Assembly (NCBI RefSeq): GCF_027286325.1
Contig: NZ_CP114588.1
Span: 2,567,317-2,631,316 of the forward strand
Direction: 5' to 3'
Source: Salinivibrio kushneri
GTDB taxonomy: Bacteria; Pseudomonadota; Gammaproteobacteria; Enterobacterales; Vibrionaceae
DNA length: 64,000 nt
Shown: in pieces, positions 24,864 to 33,471 of the stretch
How the letters are laid out: each line of letters opens with the position of its first letter
Numbering within the stretch: the first letter of the stretch is position 1
Position numbers and translations under genes: made by a program
The notes under the pieces: model-generated
The model's input: only the letters and a program-made list of their open reading frames with translations
What the model was told of the DNA's origin: nothing
Databases searched by the model: none

Positions 24864-25496
24864 ATGTTAAGTATTCTTGCTACGCAATTCGTGATTTTAT
24901 GGGCCGTGATCGACCCTGTCGGTAGCGTGCCCATTTATCTGTCACAAACCAGCCACATGTCCGCCAAACAAAAGCGCCGCGTCGCGGTGAAAGCCGTGGC
25001 GATTGCATTTGCTATTTTACTGTTCTTTTTAATTGTCGGTCAGATTTTGCTCGAAGCCATGCAAATCCCGTTACCCGCATTCCAAGCGGCCGGTGGTTTG
25101 GTATTGCTATTGTTTTCCCTCACCATGATTTTCGGTGAAGGAAAACCCGGCCAAGAAGCCAAAATGCTGAGTGAAGACGTTGATAAAGCAGAAATTGCCG
25201 CCACCGCAGTGTATCCACTCGCCGTCCCTTCCATTGCTTCCCCCGGTGCCATGATGGCCGTGGTCATGCTCACAGATAACAATCGATATGCCATCGCTGA
25301 ACAAGCAGTGACCGCTGGGGTGATGTTTTTTGTTTTGGTCGCGACCTTGGTCTTACTCCTTGGGGCCAATGTCATTCACAAAGTGATTGGGAATGTGGGG
25401 GCGTCGATTATCAGCCGCGTCATGGGGCTGATCCTAGCCTCCGTCGCCGTTGCTAATTTACTTGAAGGTATCCAAAAGTTTTATCACCTTAGTTAG
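24864..25496 (+). CDS. MarC family integral membrane protein (YhgN-like)
   Basis: A 210-aa protein with about six hydrophobic helices, of the UPF0056/MarC family (annotated NAAT transporters, function not established). Typical segments are WAVIDPVGSVPIYLS near the N-terminus and VYPLAVPSIASPGAM in the middle. It follows crbR by 36 bp on the same strand, so co-transcription is likely. Whether it takes part in acetate metabolism is unknown. Confidence 0.88.
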   Translation: MLSILATQFVILWAVIDPVGSVPIYLSQTSHMSAKQKRRVAVKAVAIAFAILLFFLIVGQILLEAMQIPLPAFQAAGGLVLLLFSLTMIFGEGKPGQEAKMLSEDVDKAEIAATAVYPLAVPSIASPGAMMAVVMLTDNNRYAIAEQAVTAGVMFFVLVATLVLLLGANVIHKVIGNVGASIISRVMGLILASVAVANLLEGIQKFYHLS

Positions 25497-25514
25497 ACCT
25501 TTGGCGCAAGGCTT

Positions 25515-25537
25515 GGCTGGCTCAACCCGAGCCAGCC
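25515..25537 (+). other. Perfect 9-bp hairpin after the MarC gene
   Basis: GGCTGGCTC AACCC GAGCCAGCC. There is no T run after it, so it is either a weak or factor-dependent terminator or an mRNA 3' stabiliser for the crbR-marC transcript. Confidence 0.45.
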
Positions 25538-25593
25538 GTGCCTAGCTCACAAAAACCCTGCTTTTTCCGCTCATTACCGCTTACTGCGCTCGA

Positions 25594-25610
25594 CTAAAGT
25601 TGCAATGTCG
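25594..25610 (+). promoter_or_regulatory. Candidate CrbR-type motif upstream of the symporter operon
   Basis: CTAAAGT-N5-TGTCG, 67 bases before the DUF4212 start codon. The same two blocks with identical spacing occur upstream of acs (36001-36017), and a partial copy occurs before the DUF294 gene (33405-33421). The link to CrbR is inference from the shared location in an acetate-switch locus. Confidence 0.5.
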
Positions 25611-25676
25611 CTTCTTCCATCCCCTGCTATCGTCTTCAAGTAACATTCCATTAACGTGCTAAACAAGGAGAAGGCG

Positions 25677-25943
25677 ATGGCGTTTCAAAGCAAGGAACAC
25701 GCGAAAGCCTACTGGGACAGAAACGTAAAACTGATGATCAGTCTGCTGATTGTCTGGTTTGTTGTCTCATTCGGCTGTGGGATCTTATTCGTGGATGCCC
25801 TCAATACTATTCAAATTGGTGGCTACAAACTTGGGTTCTGGTTTGCTCAGCAGGGATCAATTTATACCTTCCTCGGCATCATATTCGTGTATGCCAAACA
25901 AATGCGCAAACTCGATCGCGAGTTCGGCGTGGACGACGAGTAA
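25677..25943 (+). CDS. DUF4212 small subunit of a sodium/solute symporter
   Basis: An 88-aa membrane protein with two hydrophobic segments (LMISLLIVWFVVSFGCGILF and GSIYTFLGIIFVYAKQM). It belongs to the family always found just upstream of VC_2705-type symporters. The ATG at 25677 is preceded by AAGGAGAAGGCG; an earlier in-frame ATG at 25656 has no such site. It is 12 bp upstream of the large symporter subunit. It corresponds to VC2704 of V. cholerae as I remember the locus. Confidence 0.88.
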   Translation: MAFQSKEHAKAYWDRNVKLMISLLIVWFVVSFGCGILFVDALNTIQIGGYKLGFWFAQQGSIYTFLGIIFVYAKQMRKLDREFGVDDE

Positions 25944-25955
25944 GAGGACTAACAC

Positions 25956-27683
25956 ATGGATTTAAGAACCATTACTTATATTGTTGTCGGGTTCACGTTC
26001 GCACTGTATATCGGGATTGCGATCTGGGCACGCGCAGGCTCCACCAAAGAGTTCTATGTTGCCGGTGGCGGGGTCAATCCGGTGGCGAACGGGATGGCGA
26101 CCGCTGCCGACTGGATGTCAGCGGCCTCGTTCATTTCTATGGCCGGCTTAATCGCGTTTATGGGCTATGGGGGCTCGGTCTTTTTGATGGGCTGGACTGG
26201 CGGCTTCGTGCTCCTCGCACTGTTGCTCGCTCCTTACCTACGTAAGTTTGGCAAATTTACCGTGCCAGAGTTTGTCGGTGAGCGCTTCTACTCAAAAACC
26301 GCGCGCATTGTTGCCGTCGTTTGTTTGATCATCGCCTCGGTAACTTATGTTATCGGCCAGATGAAAGGGGTCGGGGTCGCCTTTGGGCGCTTCTTAGAGG
26401 TTGACTACTCCACCGGGCTATTAATCGGTATGGTCATTGTCTTTATGTATTCCGTGATGGGCGGGATGAAGGGCATTACTTACACCCAAATTGCTCAGTA
26501 TTGCGTGCTCATTTTGGCTTACACTATTCCCGCAATCTTCATCTCCCTCAAACTGACGGGTAACCCATTCCCACAGCTTGGCTTAGGTAGCACCATGGCG
26601 GGGACGGATCAATACTTGCTCGACCGACTTGATCAGGTGGTGACCGAACTCGGCTTTGTCGAATACACCACCGCGGTGCGGGGTAGCACACTTAACATGT
26701 TTGCCTATACCATGTCACTGATGATAGGTACGGCCGGTTTACCGCACGTCATTATCCGCTTCTTTACCGTTCCTAAGGTGCGTGATGCTCGTACATCCGC
26801 TGGTTGGGCACTGTTCTTTATCGCCATCTTGTACACCTCAGCCCCCGCGGTAGCAGCAATGGCTCGCTTGAACCTGATGGACACGGTGAATCTGCCTAAC
26901 GGTGACAACCTTGCCTACGATCAGCGTCCTGACTGGTTTAAAAATTGGGAGACCACTGGACTACTGGGCTTTGAGGACAAAAACGGTGACGACAAGATCC
27001 AATACACGTCGAACGCTGAAACCAACGAGCTACGCGTTGACCGTGACATCATGGTGCTAGCAAACCCTGAAATCGCCAAGCTCCCTAATTGGGTGATTGC
27101 GCTGGTGGCTGCCGGTGGCTTAGCCGCTGCCTTGTCGACCGCGGCTGGGTTGTTGCTTGCTATATCGTCGGCAATATCCCATGACTTGATAAAGGGGGTC
27201 GTCAATCCGAATATCAGCGAAAAAGGCGAACTGCTGGCGAGCCGGATATCCATGGCATTAGCGATTGCTGGCGCAGGCTATTTGGGGCTCAACCCACCAG
27301 GCTTTGCAGCCGGGACGGTGGCACTGGCGTTCGGCTTGGCCGCATCATCGATTTTCCCGGTGCTGATGATGGGGATCTTCACCAAAACCATCAACAAAGA
27401 AGGGGCGATTGCCGGTATGGTCGCGGGGATCAGTGTCACCCTGTTCTACGTATTCCAACACAAGGGGATTTTGTTTATCTCTGACTGGACATACTTAGAA
27501 AGCCTCGGTAGCAACTGGATACTGGGCATCGAACCAAACGCTTTTGGGGCGGTAGGGGCAGTGTGCAACTTTGCCGTGGCGATCATTGTCTCGCGCCTGA
27601 CCAAAGAAACCCCGCAAGAGGTACAAGATTTGGTCGAGCACGTTCGCATGCCATCTGGAGCGGGTGATGCGCAATCACACTAA
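25956..27683 (+). CDS. Sodium:solute symporter, VC_2705/ActP-like (acetate uptake candidate)
   Basis: A 575-aa inner-membrane SSS-family carrier with about 13 helices. The signature GMATAADWMSAASFISMAGLIA and the sodium-site segment LAAALSTAAGLLLAISSA are intact. A hydrophilic insertion of about 60 residues (NLPNGDNLAYDQRPDWFKN onward) marks the VC_2705 subfamily and distinguishes it from E. coli ActP. The neighbouring crbR, crbS and acs genes support acetate or another short carboxylate as substrate. The operon ends at a terminator 15 bases downstream. Confidence 0.9.
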   Translation: MDLRTITYIVVGFTFALYIGIAIWARAGSTKEFYVAGGGVNPVANGMATAADWMSAASFISMAGLIAFMGYGGSVFLMGWTGGFVLLALLLAPYLRKFGKFTVPEFVGERFYSKTARIVAVVCLIIASVTYVIGQMKGVGVAFGRFLEVDYSTGLLIGMVIVFMYSVMGGMKGITYTQIAQYCVLILAYTIPAIFISLKLTGNPFPQLGLGSTMAGTDQYLLDRLDQVVTELGFVEYTTAVRGSTLNMFAYTMSLMIGTAGLPHVIIRFFTVPKVRDARTSAGWALFFIAILYTSAPAVAAMARLNLMDTVNLPNGDNLAYDQRPDWFKNWETTGLLGFEDKNGDDKIQYTSNAETNELRVDRDIMVLANPEIAKLPNWVIALVAAGGLAAALSTAAGLLLAISSAISHDLIKGVVNPNISEKGELLASRISMALAIAGAGYLGLNPPGFAAGTVALAFGLAASSIFPVLMMGIFTKTINKEGAIAGMVAGISVTLFYVFQHKGILFISDWTYLESLGSNWILGIEPNAFGAVGAVCNFAVAIIVSRLTKETPQEVQDLVEHVRMPSGAGDAQSH

Positions 27684-27697
27684 TCCCGTGTTAATCT

Positions 27698-27724
27698 ATC
27701 AAGCCCCTGCGGGGGCTTTTATAC
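27698..27724 (+). terminator. Terminator of the symporter operon
   Basis: AAGCCCCTGCGGGGGCTTTTAT: a 7-bp GC stem with a T tract, 15 bases after the symporter stop. Confidence 0.88.
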
Positions 27725-27752
27725 TGTTGGTTACTTCCAGCCAAGGAGAGGC

Positions 27753-28265
27753 ATGATGTCAACGGTCACGCGTTTACTCACCAATAAACATGTGGTTATT
27801 GCGATGCTGGTTGCGCCAGTGTTAGCAGTGATCGCCTATTTTGCCGTCGATGCCAGTGTGTCTGAGCCGCCAAAAGCCGCTCAGCCAGGGCAAAGCTACC
27901 CGCTTGCGGTCCGTTCTAACTGTCGCTATACCAGTGGCTTTTGTCAGCTTGAAAATGGCGATATGAAACTCAAACTGGAATCGCAAGGCGTCCAAAACAA
28001 CCAGCTAACGCTAAGGTTGGTCAGCGAACTGCCTTTGGAAGGCGCACAAATTGGCCTAACAGACATCGCACCACAAACCATGCAAATCCGCGATGAAAAA
28101 GGCATGACCTGGACGGTCTCTCTGCCAGTACCACGCAGCGAGGAAAGCCAAATCCGCCTGGCCGTGAGTATGGAGGGGAGCCACTATTATGCAGAAACGC
28201 CAGTGACCTTTATCGAACATAAAACGTTTTATACCGAGCACCAACAGGCTCAAGATGCGTCATAA
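27753..28265 (+). CDS. Conserved hypothetical membrane-anchored periplasmic protein
   Basis: 170 aa. One N-terminal transmembrane segment (about residues 14-32) is followed by a mainly beta-strand-like domain with two cysteines close together (RSNCRYTSGFCQLENG). They could form a disulfide in the periplasm. I recognise no named domain. AAGGAGAGGC precedes two ATGs in tandem (27753 and 27756); either may be used. It has its own ribosome site after the symporter terminator. Proteins like this stand beside VC_2705-type symporters in Vibrio, so a link to that transporter or to copper/redox handling is possible but not shown. Confidence 0.75.
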   Translation: MMSTVTRLLTNKHVVIAMLVAPVLAVIAYFAVDASVSEPPKAAQPGQSYPLAVRSNCRYTSGFCQLENGDMKLKLESQGVQNNQLTLRLVSELPLEGAQIGLTDIAPQTMQIRDEKGMTWTVSLPVPRSEESQIRLAVSMEGSHYYAETPVTFIEHKTFYTEHQQAQDAS

Positions 28266-28282
28266 CGTGAGACAGCTGGCAT

Positions 28283-28507
28283 TCAAGCGTCAAGTGACAT
28301 CAACGATGTTCGGATCGCCGCCACGATGGTGGCGATTTTGTTTTCATAAGCTTGTTCTGTCAGCCAATGACTCACATCCGCCCACCCATCACCATCTAGG
28401 CGTGCCAATTCATCAACCTCAATATGCCCATCGACAGGGTTAAAGTGCCCTGCCACTTTAACAATACCCACATCTGTTTCGAGGCGCGGTAGGGTAAAAG
28501 GGGTCAT
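28283..28507 (-). CDS. Small uncharacterised protein coupled to crbS
   Basis: 74 aa, acidic, predicted soluble, with no recognised domain. Its ATG overlaps the crbS stop codon (ATGA), so it is translated by coupling from the sensor kinase mRNA. The sequence starts MTPFTLPRLETDVGIVKVAG and contains a repeated Asp/Glu-rich centre (IEVDELARLDGDGWADV). Because it is bound to crbS in expression, a role in acetate-switch signalling is the first thing to test. It is convergent with the 170-aa gene, and the terminator-like hairpin of that gene lies within its 3' end. Confidence 0.7.
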   Translation of the reverse strand: MTPFTLPRLETDVGIVKVAGHFNPVDGHIEVDELARLDGDGWADVSHWLTEQAYENKIATIVAAIRTSLMSLDA

Positions 28508-31500
28508 CGTTTTCCTCGCTGTTGTAATAATGCACGCAACTTAAGCGGCTTGACGGGTTTAGAGAGATACATAAAGCCTAGTCCAGTCACGGCCTGTTGT
28601 GTCTCGGTGCTGCGATCAGCACTGATGATCACCCCCTGAAAGCAGCACCCTAATTTCAATTGGCATTGTTGTAGCACTTGTAACCCCGTTTGTTGGTTCG
28701 CTAAGTGATAGTCACTCAGTACAAACTCAGGCTGCCATTGGTCGCCGATCGTCTTGATCGCACCACTCACGTCGGGGGCGCAGCGAACGTCACATCCCCA
28801 TCGTGATAAAAGCTGTGCCATGCCATCCAAGATGTCTTGCTCATTGTCCACACATAAGACACGGCACCCTTCGAGCTCTCGCGCCGAAGAGGTGGTAGGC
28901 GCCACAGGACTTGGTTCGACCTTTTCCGCTTGACTCGCATTCACTGTCATCGAGAACACCGTGCCCCGCCCCGGCCAGGATTTCAACGCCAGAGGCTGAG
29001 AAAGGATTTGGCTAATGCCCTTCGCGATCGCCAGCCCTAAGCCCAATCCCTGCTCGGCGCCTTCATGATCAATGCGTGTGAACTCTTGAAAGATATCTTG
29101 CTGACGATCGACAGGTATCCCGTCGCCATCGTCCCACACCTCAATGCGGTAGTCGCGCCCTGCCCGTCGCACACCTAACAACACTCGGCCCTCAGGATTG
29201 TAGCGAAAGGCATTGGTCAAAAAGTTTTGCAGTACCCGGCGCAGCAAGTTCTTATCAGACTGGACAAACACCTGGCTGGTCACAACGCGAAAGTCCAACC
29301 CCTGGCGGCGAGCCAGTACGCCAAACTCCGCCTCTAGCGCATGAAACACCTCACTAAGTGCAAACGTCTCAATACGTGCTTTCATTTTGCCCGACTCCAG
29401 GCGCGAGATATCGAGCAAATCACCAATCAACACTTCCGCACTTTCTAGTGCGCTTTCTATGTGCTGAGCAACGGCTTCAGTCTCTCGGTTTGCTGCCATC
29501 TCACTGAGTGACGAAGCAAACAAACGTGCAGCGTTAAGTGGCTGCATCAAATCGTGACTGACCGCGGCCAAAAAGCGACTCTTCGACTGTGAGGCGGATT
29601 CAGCCTTGCGTGTGGCATCAATCAATCGGCTATTTAGTCGCTCCAATTCCCGTGTTCGCTCGGTCACCCGCGCTTCAAGGGTTTCATTGGACTGCTTGAG
29701 CGCCGCTTCCGCATCCCGAAACGCGGTGATATCGGTAAAGGTCATGACAAAGCCGCCACCTGGCATCGGGTTGCCCTGCAGCTCAATCACTCGTCCGTCT
29801 GGATGCACGCGAGAGGATGTATGCGGCTTTCGCCGCGTTAAGTGCATCACCCGCTTGCTGACATGCTCCTCCGGATCACCCGGCCCACAGAGTCCGCGCT
29901 GAGCATTGAATCGGATTAAGTCGGCGACTGGTCGTCCGACCTGGATGAGTCCGGGTGGAAATTGAAACATATCAATATATCGCTGATTCCACGCCACCAG
30001 CCGCAGTTGCTTATCGACCACTGAGATCCCTTGGTTGATATGCTCAATCGCTCCCTGCAGTAACCCCCGCGAGAAATCAAATAGCTCAGAGGCTTCATCG
30101 ACAATGGTGGCAATTTCTTCCAATTGCATGTTGCGCCCCTGAAGGGCGGATGAAAGGACTAAGCGTGCCGATGACGAACCAAATACCCCAGCCAATACTC
30201 GCTCGGTATGACGGATCAGCGGTGCGCTGGCTTGTTGCTGGGGCATTAACTCCTCCCCACGCTGCTCCGCAAATTGGCTAAACGCCTGGCGCATGCGCCG
30301 GCGACCTACAAAGCGTGCCGCGAGCATTTCCAGCTCCGCCACGGTGACACGGCTTTGATACAAGCGCGCATCATCGTTTTCCGGCAGTGGCATACCCACA
30401 AACGCAGCGGCCTGTAACCGCTCACTGAGTGACGGTCGCGTGAGTAAAGAAACCACCACAAAGCTAAGGGCGTTCATCAACACACTAAATGCCAGCCCCC
30501 AATCCACGGTATTGAGGTGGGTAAACGGTGAAAAAGCGGGAGGAGTGATAAGCCAAATCAAAAGGTTAGACTGCCCGTCTCCTGCTAGCATGCCAGTTTG
30601 GGTCATCATGGTCACCAACCACAGTGAAAACCCCATCAACAAGCCAGCATAGACGCCTTTTTTGTTGCCTTGACGCCAGTACAAGGCACCAATCATCGCA
30701 GGGGCAAACTGGGCGATGGCCGCGAAGGAGAGAAAGCCGATTTCCGACAATGTGGGCACAGTGAGGATGAGATGATAGAAGCCCCACGCTGCAATTAAGA
30801 TCAAAAAGATCAGCGCACGTCGAACATTAAGTAACAATCCAGAGAACTGCGCAAAGTTTCGGGATTTAAGCTTCATTCGCCGCAATAAAAGCGGCATCAC
30901 CAAGTCATTAGATACCATGATCGCCAACGCAATGGTTGAAACAATCACCATCCCGCTGGCAGCCGATGCCCCACCCATGAAAGCCAGTAGCGCCATCCCC
31001 TCAGCCCCTACCGATAACGGCAACCGAATCACATACGTATCAGCAGGTGCCCCAGGTAACAAAGCTTGGCCGGCATACGCCAAGGGCAGGACAAAAATCA
31101 ACATCAGCAATAAATAGGTCGGGAAGACTTTACGTGCCGTATTCAAATCACTCGCGCGCGTATTCTCCACCACCATGGTGTGAAACTGGCGCGGCAAGCA
31201 AATGATCGCGGCCCCTGTGAGCAAGGTATGAATGATTAAGCTGCCCACATCTGGGCGACCAATCACGCCAGAGTCCTCAAGACTCACGGGCAAGCTGGGC
31301 GCTTGGAATAACAGCCACACCACAAAGATCCCCACCCCAAGAAACGCGACCAACTTGACGATCGACTCAAAAGCGACCGCCATCATCATCCCTCGGTGGT
31401 GTTCCGTACTGTCGATATGACGCGTACCAAATAACACGGTAAATGCGGCCAAGGAGATACACACGAGCCAGGCGATTTGGGGCTGTGCCAAACCAATGCT

Positions 31501-31950
31501 TTGCCCCAGCTCTGGCGACAGAACATCGAGCCCCATGGCGATACCACGCAGTTGCAGCGCGATATAGGGCAGCACACCCACCACCGCAATCAAGGTCACC
31601 ATCACCGCTAAGCCCTGCGACTTGCCATATCGCGCCGCAATAAAGTCGGCAATAGAGGTAATGTGCTCGCGCTTGGCGATCAAGATCATTCGGGCAAGAA
31701 AACGCCACCCAAGGGTAAACACCAGGATAGGGGCAAGATAAATCGGGAGAAATGACCATGGTGAACTGGACGCTTGGCCAACCGTGCCAAAAAAGGTCCA
31801 AGAGGTGCAATACACCGCGATAGAAAGGCTATAAATCCACGGACGCCATGAGCGTAACCAGCGCGGTTGACGATCACCATACCAAGCAATCGCGAACAGT
31901 GCGCCCATATAAAGCAGTGAAACAGAGACAATTACCCAGCCTTGTGTCAT
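28504..31950 (-). CDS. crbS: Hybrid sensor histidine kinase with sodium/solute symporter domain, CrbS
   Basis: 1,148 aa. The N-terminal 500 residues form an SSS-type symporter module with about 13 helices. A PAS domain follows around residue 640 (GISVVDKQLRLVAWNQRYID), then a coiled coil, a HisKA domain with the phosphorylated His near residue 799 (SHDLMQPLN), an HATPase domain (DDGDGIP, GLGLGLAI) and a C-terminal receiver whose Asp is near residue 1078 (LSDYHLAN). This architecture is that of CrbS (V. cholerae VC0303), which with CrbR turns on acs when acetate is to be used. GGGAGCC precedes the ATG. Transcribed away from the MFS gene region; the 74-aa gene follows with an ATGA overlap. Confidence 0.93.
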   Translation of the reverse strand: MTQGWVIVSVSLLYMGALFAIAWYGDRQPRWLRSWRPWIYSLSIAVYCTSWTFFGTVGQASSSPWSFLPIYLAPILVFTLGWRFLARMILIAKREHITSIADFIAARYGKSQGLAVMVTLIAVVGVLPYIALQLRGIAMGLDVLSPELGQSIGLAQPQIAWLVCISLAAFTVLFGTRHIDSTEHHRGMMMAVAFESIVKLVAFLGVGIFVVWLLFQAPSLPVSLEDSGVIGRPDVGSLIIHTLLTGAAIICLPRQFHTMVVENTRASDLNTARKVFPTYLLLMLIFVLPLAYAGQALLPGAPADTYVIRLPLSVGAEGMALLAFMGGASAASGMVIVSTIALAIMVSNDLVMPLLLRRMKLKSRNFAQFSGLLLNVRRALIFLILIAAWGFYHLILTVPTLSEIGFLSFAAIAQFAPAMIGALYWRQGNKKGVYAGLLMGFSLWLVTMMTQTGMLAGDGQSNLLIWLITPPAFSPFTHLNTVDWGLAFSVLMNALSFVVVSLLTRPSLSERLQAAAFVGMPLPENDDARLYQSRVTVAELEMLAARFVGRRRMRQAFSQFAEQRGEELMPQQQASAPLIRHTERVLAGVFGSSSARLVLSSALQGRNMQLEEIATIVDEASELFDFSRGLLQGAIEHINQGISVVDKQLRLVAWNQRYIDMFQFPPGLIQVGRPVADLIRFNAQRGLCGPGDPEEHVSKRVMHLTRRKPHTSSRVHPDGRVIELQGNPMPGGGFVMTFTDITAFRDAEAALKQSNETLEARVTERTRELERLNSRLIDATRKAESASQSKSRFLAAVSHDLMQPLNAARLFASSLSEMAANRETEAVAQHIESALESAEVLIGDLLDISRLESGKMKARIETFALSEVFHALEAEFGVLARRQGLDFRVVTSQVFVQSDKNLLRRVLQNFLTNAFRYNPEGRVLLGVRRAGRDYRIEVWDDGDGIPVDRQQDIFQEFTRIDHEGAEQGLGLGLAIAKGISQILSQPLALKSWPGRGTVFSMTVNASQAEKVEPSPVAPTTSSARELEGCRVLCVDNEQDILDGMAQLLSRWGCDVRCAPDVSGAIKTIGDQWQPEFVLSDYHLANQQTGLQVLQQCQLKLGCCFQGVIISADRSTETQQAVTGLGFMYLSKPVKPLKLRALLQQRGKR

Positions 31951-32100
31951 GGCTCCCTTCCTGACGCAATCCTTTGCCGAATCCTTGAGCTGGGTGTAAC
32001 ACGGTATCGGCGCCCACTCAATCGTCTCGTATTCGCTTTGTGGGCACCTTAGCTAACTTTACTGCAAGCCGAAACGTGCTTTATTACAGCTCAGGCCTGT

Positions 32101-33276
32101 TTATGACACCTTAGCTTGCTTGGCACGCCAAAATGCCGGTTCACGCAGTGGTAAAACAAAAACAGGCAACGCAAGCAGTGCCATGGTATAGAAAGTGCCA
32201 GAAGGCGATACGGCATAAATCCACCCGCTTGCTGTGGTCAGCGCCGCCACCACTGCGCCCATTGGTAACGCATTATAAGCCGCTTGCGTGGCCACCAATC
32301 GCGCCCCACACTCGCGCTGAATGTACTGCATCGCGCCAAGGTGCGCACCGGCAAACGTAATACCATGAAGCAGTTGCACCAGTATCACAGGCACCGCGGC
32401 GGTCGTTGTCCCTGTGATCCCCCAGCGCAGCAATACCCCCACAGCCGCCAATTGGAACAAGGCTTTTGATGACCAGCCATTAAAAAGCCGCGCACCCAGG
32501 GCAAAGACGGCCACTTCCGCCACCACCCCGAGGCTCCACAAATAGCCTACAATGCTCTCGCTATATCCAGCCTGCTTCCAGTAGATCGCACTAAAGCTGT
32601 AGTACGCTGCGTGGCTGCCTTGCAGCAGGGAAGCAATCAACAAGAACACGATCACCTGACGGTCGCGGAAAAGCTGACGCATAGAGACTTTGCTATTAGT
32701 CATATCGCGCTCGCTTTGTGGCATCAATGTCGGTCGACGCAAGGTCAGTAACAAACAGGCAGACAAGCCGCCAATCGCGACCCAGGGAATAATTGCCGCC
32801 GATTGCTCGGTCACCAGCCATCCGGTCAAACTCGACCCAACAATAAAGGCTATCGATCCCCAGAGGCGGGTTCGACCATAGTCGATAACTTTATGGCGCG
32901 CATAATAGTTGGCGAGTGCATCTGACAACGGGACGGAGGGCCCAATGGCAAGATTAAATAACACGGTCACCAAAGCCAGCCACCATACATTGGCCCCCAT
33001 TAAGGGGTGCAACACACACGTCACTAACGCCATGAGCGTCAACACTCTCAGGGCGGGCAGCAAGGCTTCAACCTGTTGTACGCGCGGTGTGAACACTAAG
33101 TTAGCCACACAACGGGTTGCAAAACCAAGCCCAATCAAGGTGCCGATCACACCTGAATTGAGACCAAGATACTCAAACCAAACCGCCCAAAACGGCAGAT
33201 ACACACCATAGGAAAAAAAGAAACCGCCAAAGTACTCTGACAGCCAGCGAAACGGGGAACATTGGGTTAAGGTCAT
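32101..33276 (-). CDS. MFS transporter of the 3-phenylpropionate (HcaT-like) family
   Basis: A 391-aa inner-membrane protein with 12 hydrophobic helices. The start WLSEYFGGFFFSYGVYLPFWAVWF and RTRLWGSIAFIVGSSLTGWL are typical of the phenylpropionate permease (PPP/HcaT) branch of the major facilitator superfamily. The substrate is unknown; no phenylpropionate catabolic genes are present here. Same strand as crbS, 150 bp upstream of it. That gap holds AGTAAAGT on the minus strand (32056-32063), loosely like the CTAAAGT motif. Confidence 0.85.
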   Translation of the reverse strand: MTLTQCSPFRWLSEYFGGFFFSYGVYLPFWAVWFEYLGLNSGVIGTLIGLGFATRCVANLVFTPRVQQVEALLPALRVLTLMALVTCVLHPLMGANVWWLALVTVLFNLAIGPSVPLSDALANYYARHKVIDYGRTRLWGSIAFIVGSSLTGWLVTEQSAAIIPWVAIGGLSACLLLTLRRPTLMPQSERDMTNSKVSMRQLFRDRQVIVFLLIASLLQGSHAAYYSFSAIYWKQAGYSESIVGYLWSLGVVAEVAVFALGARLFNGWSSKALFQLAAVGVLLRWGITGTTTAAVPVILVQLLHGITFAGAHLGAMQYIQRECGARLVATQAAYNALPMGAVVAALTTASGWIYAVSPSGTFYTMALLALPVFVLPLREPAFWRAKQAKVS

Positions 33277-33404
33277 CTCATTACTTCACATTAAGATAGA
33301 TACCCGCTAAGTGTCGCAGCTCTGTGCGAGGAAAAAAAGACACGTGCGCCATGATTGTCGACAAACGCATGGTGGCGGCTAATCCGTATACGTCCCAGGC
33401 TAGA

Positions 33405-33421
33405 CTAAAGTCGGCTAGCGA
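33405..33421 (+). promoter_or_regulatory. Partial copy of the CTAAAGT motif before the DUF294 gene
   Basis: GACTAAAGT matches the first block seen upstream of the symporter and acs genes, but the second block is AGCGA instead of TGTCG. It lies 51 bases before the chosen start codon. Confidence 0.4.
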
Positions 33422-33440
33422 GATCGAAAAGGGTGAGACA

Positions 33441-33459
33441 CACTGTGACTATCACAGTG
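33441..33459 (+). promoter_or_regulatory. Perfect 8-bp palindrome next to the DUF294 ribosome site
   Basis: CACTGTGA CTA TCACAGTG. The half-sites resemble CRP halves (TGTGA / TCACA) but the spacer is 3, not 6, so it is not a normal CRP site. In RNA it would form a tight hairpin directly before the GAGGAG Shine-Dalgarno sequence. Confidence 0.5.
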
Positions 33460-33471
33460 AGGAGTGCGACT

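Noticed and set aside
31367..31810. 147-codon frame overlapping crbS on the same strand
   Set aside because: Alternate frame of the crbS symporter module; the crbS frame is continuous and has all domain motifs.
33441..33459. CRP site upstream of the DUF294 gene
   Set aside because: Half-sites fit, but the spacer is 3 instead of 6 bases.
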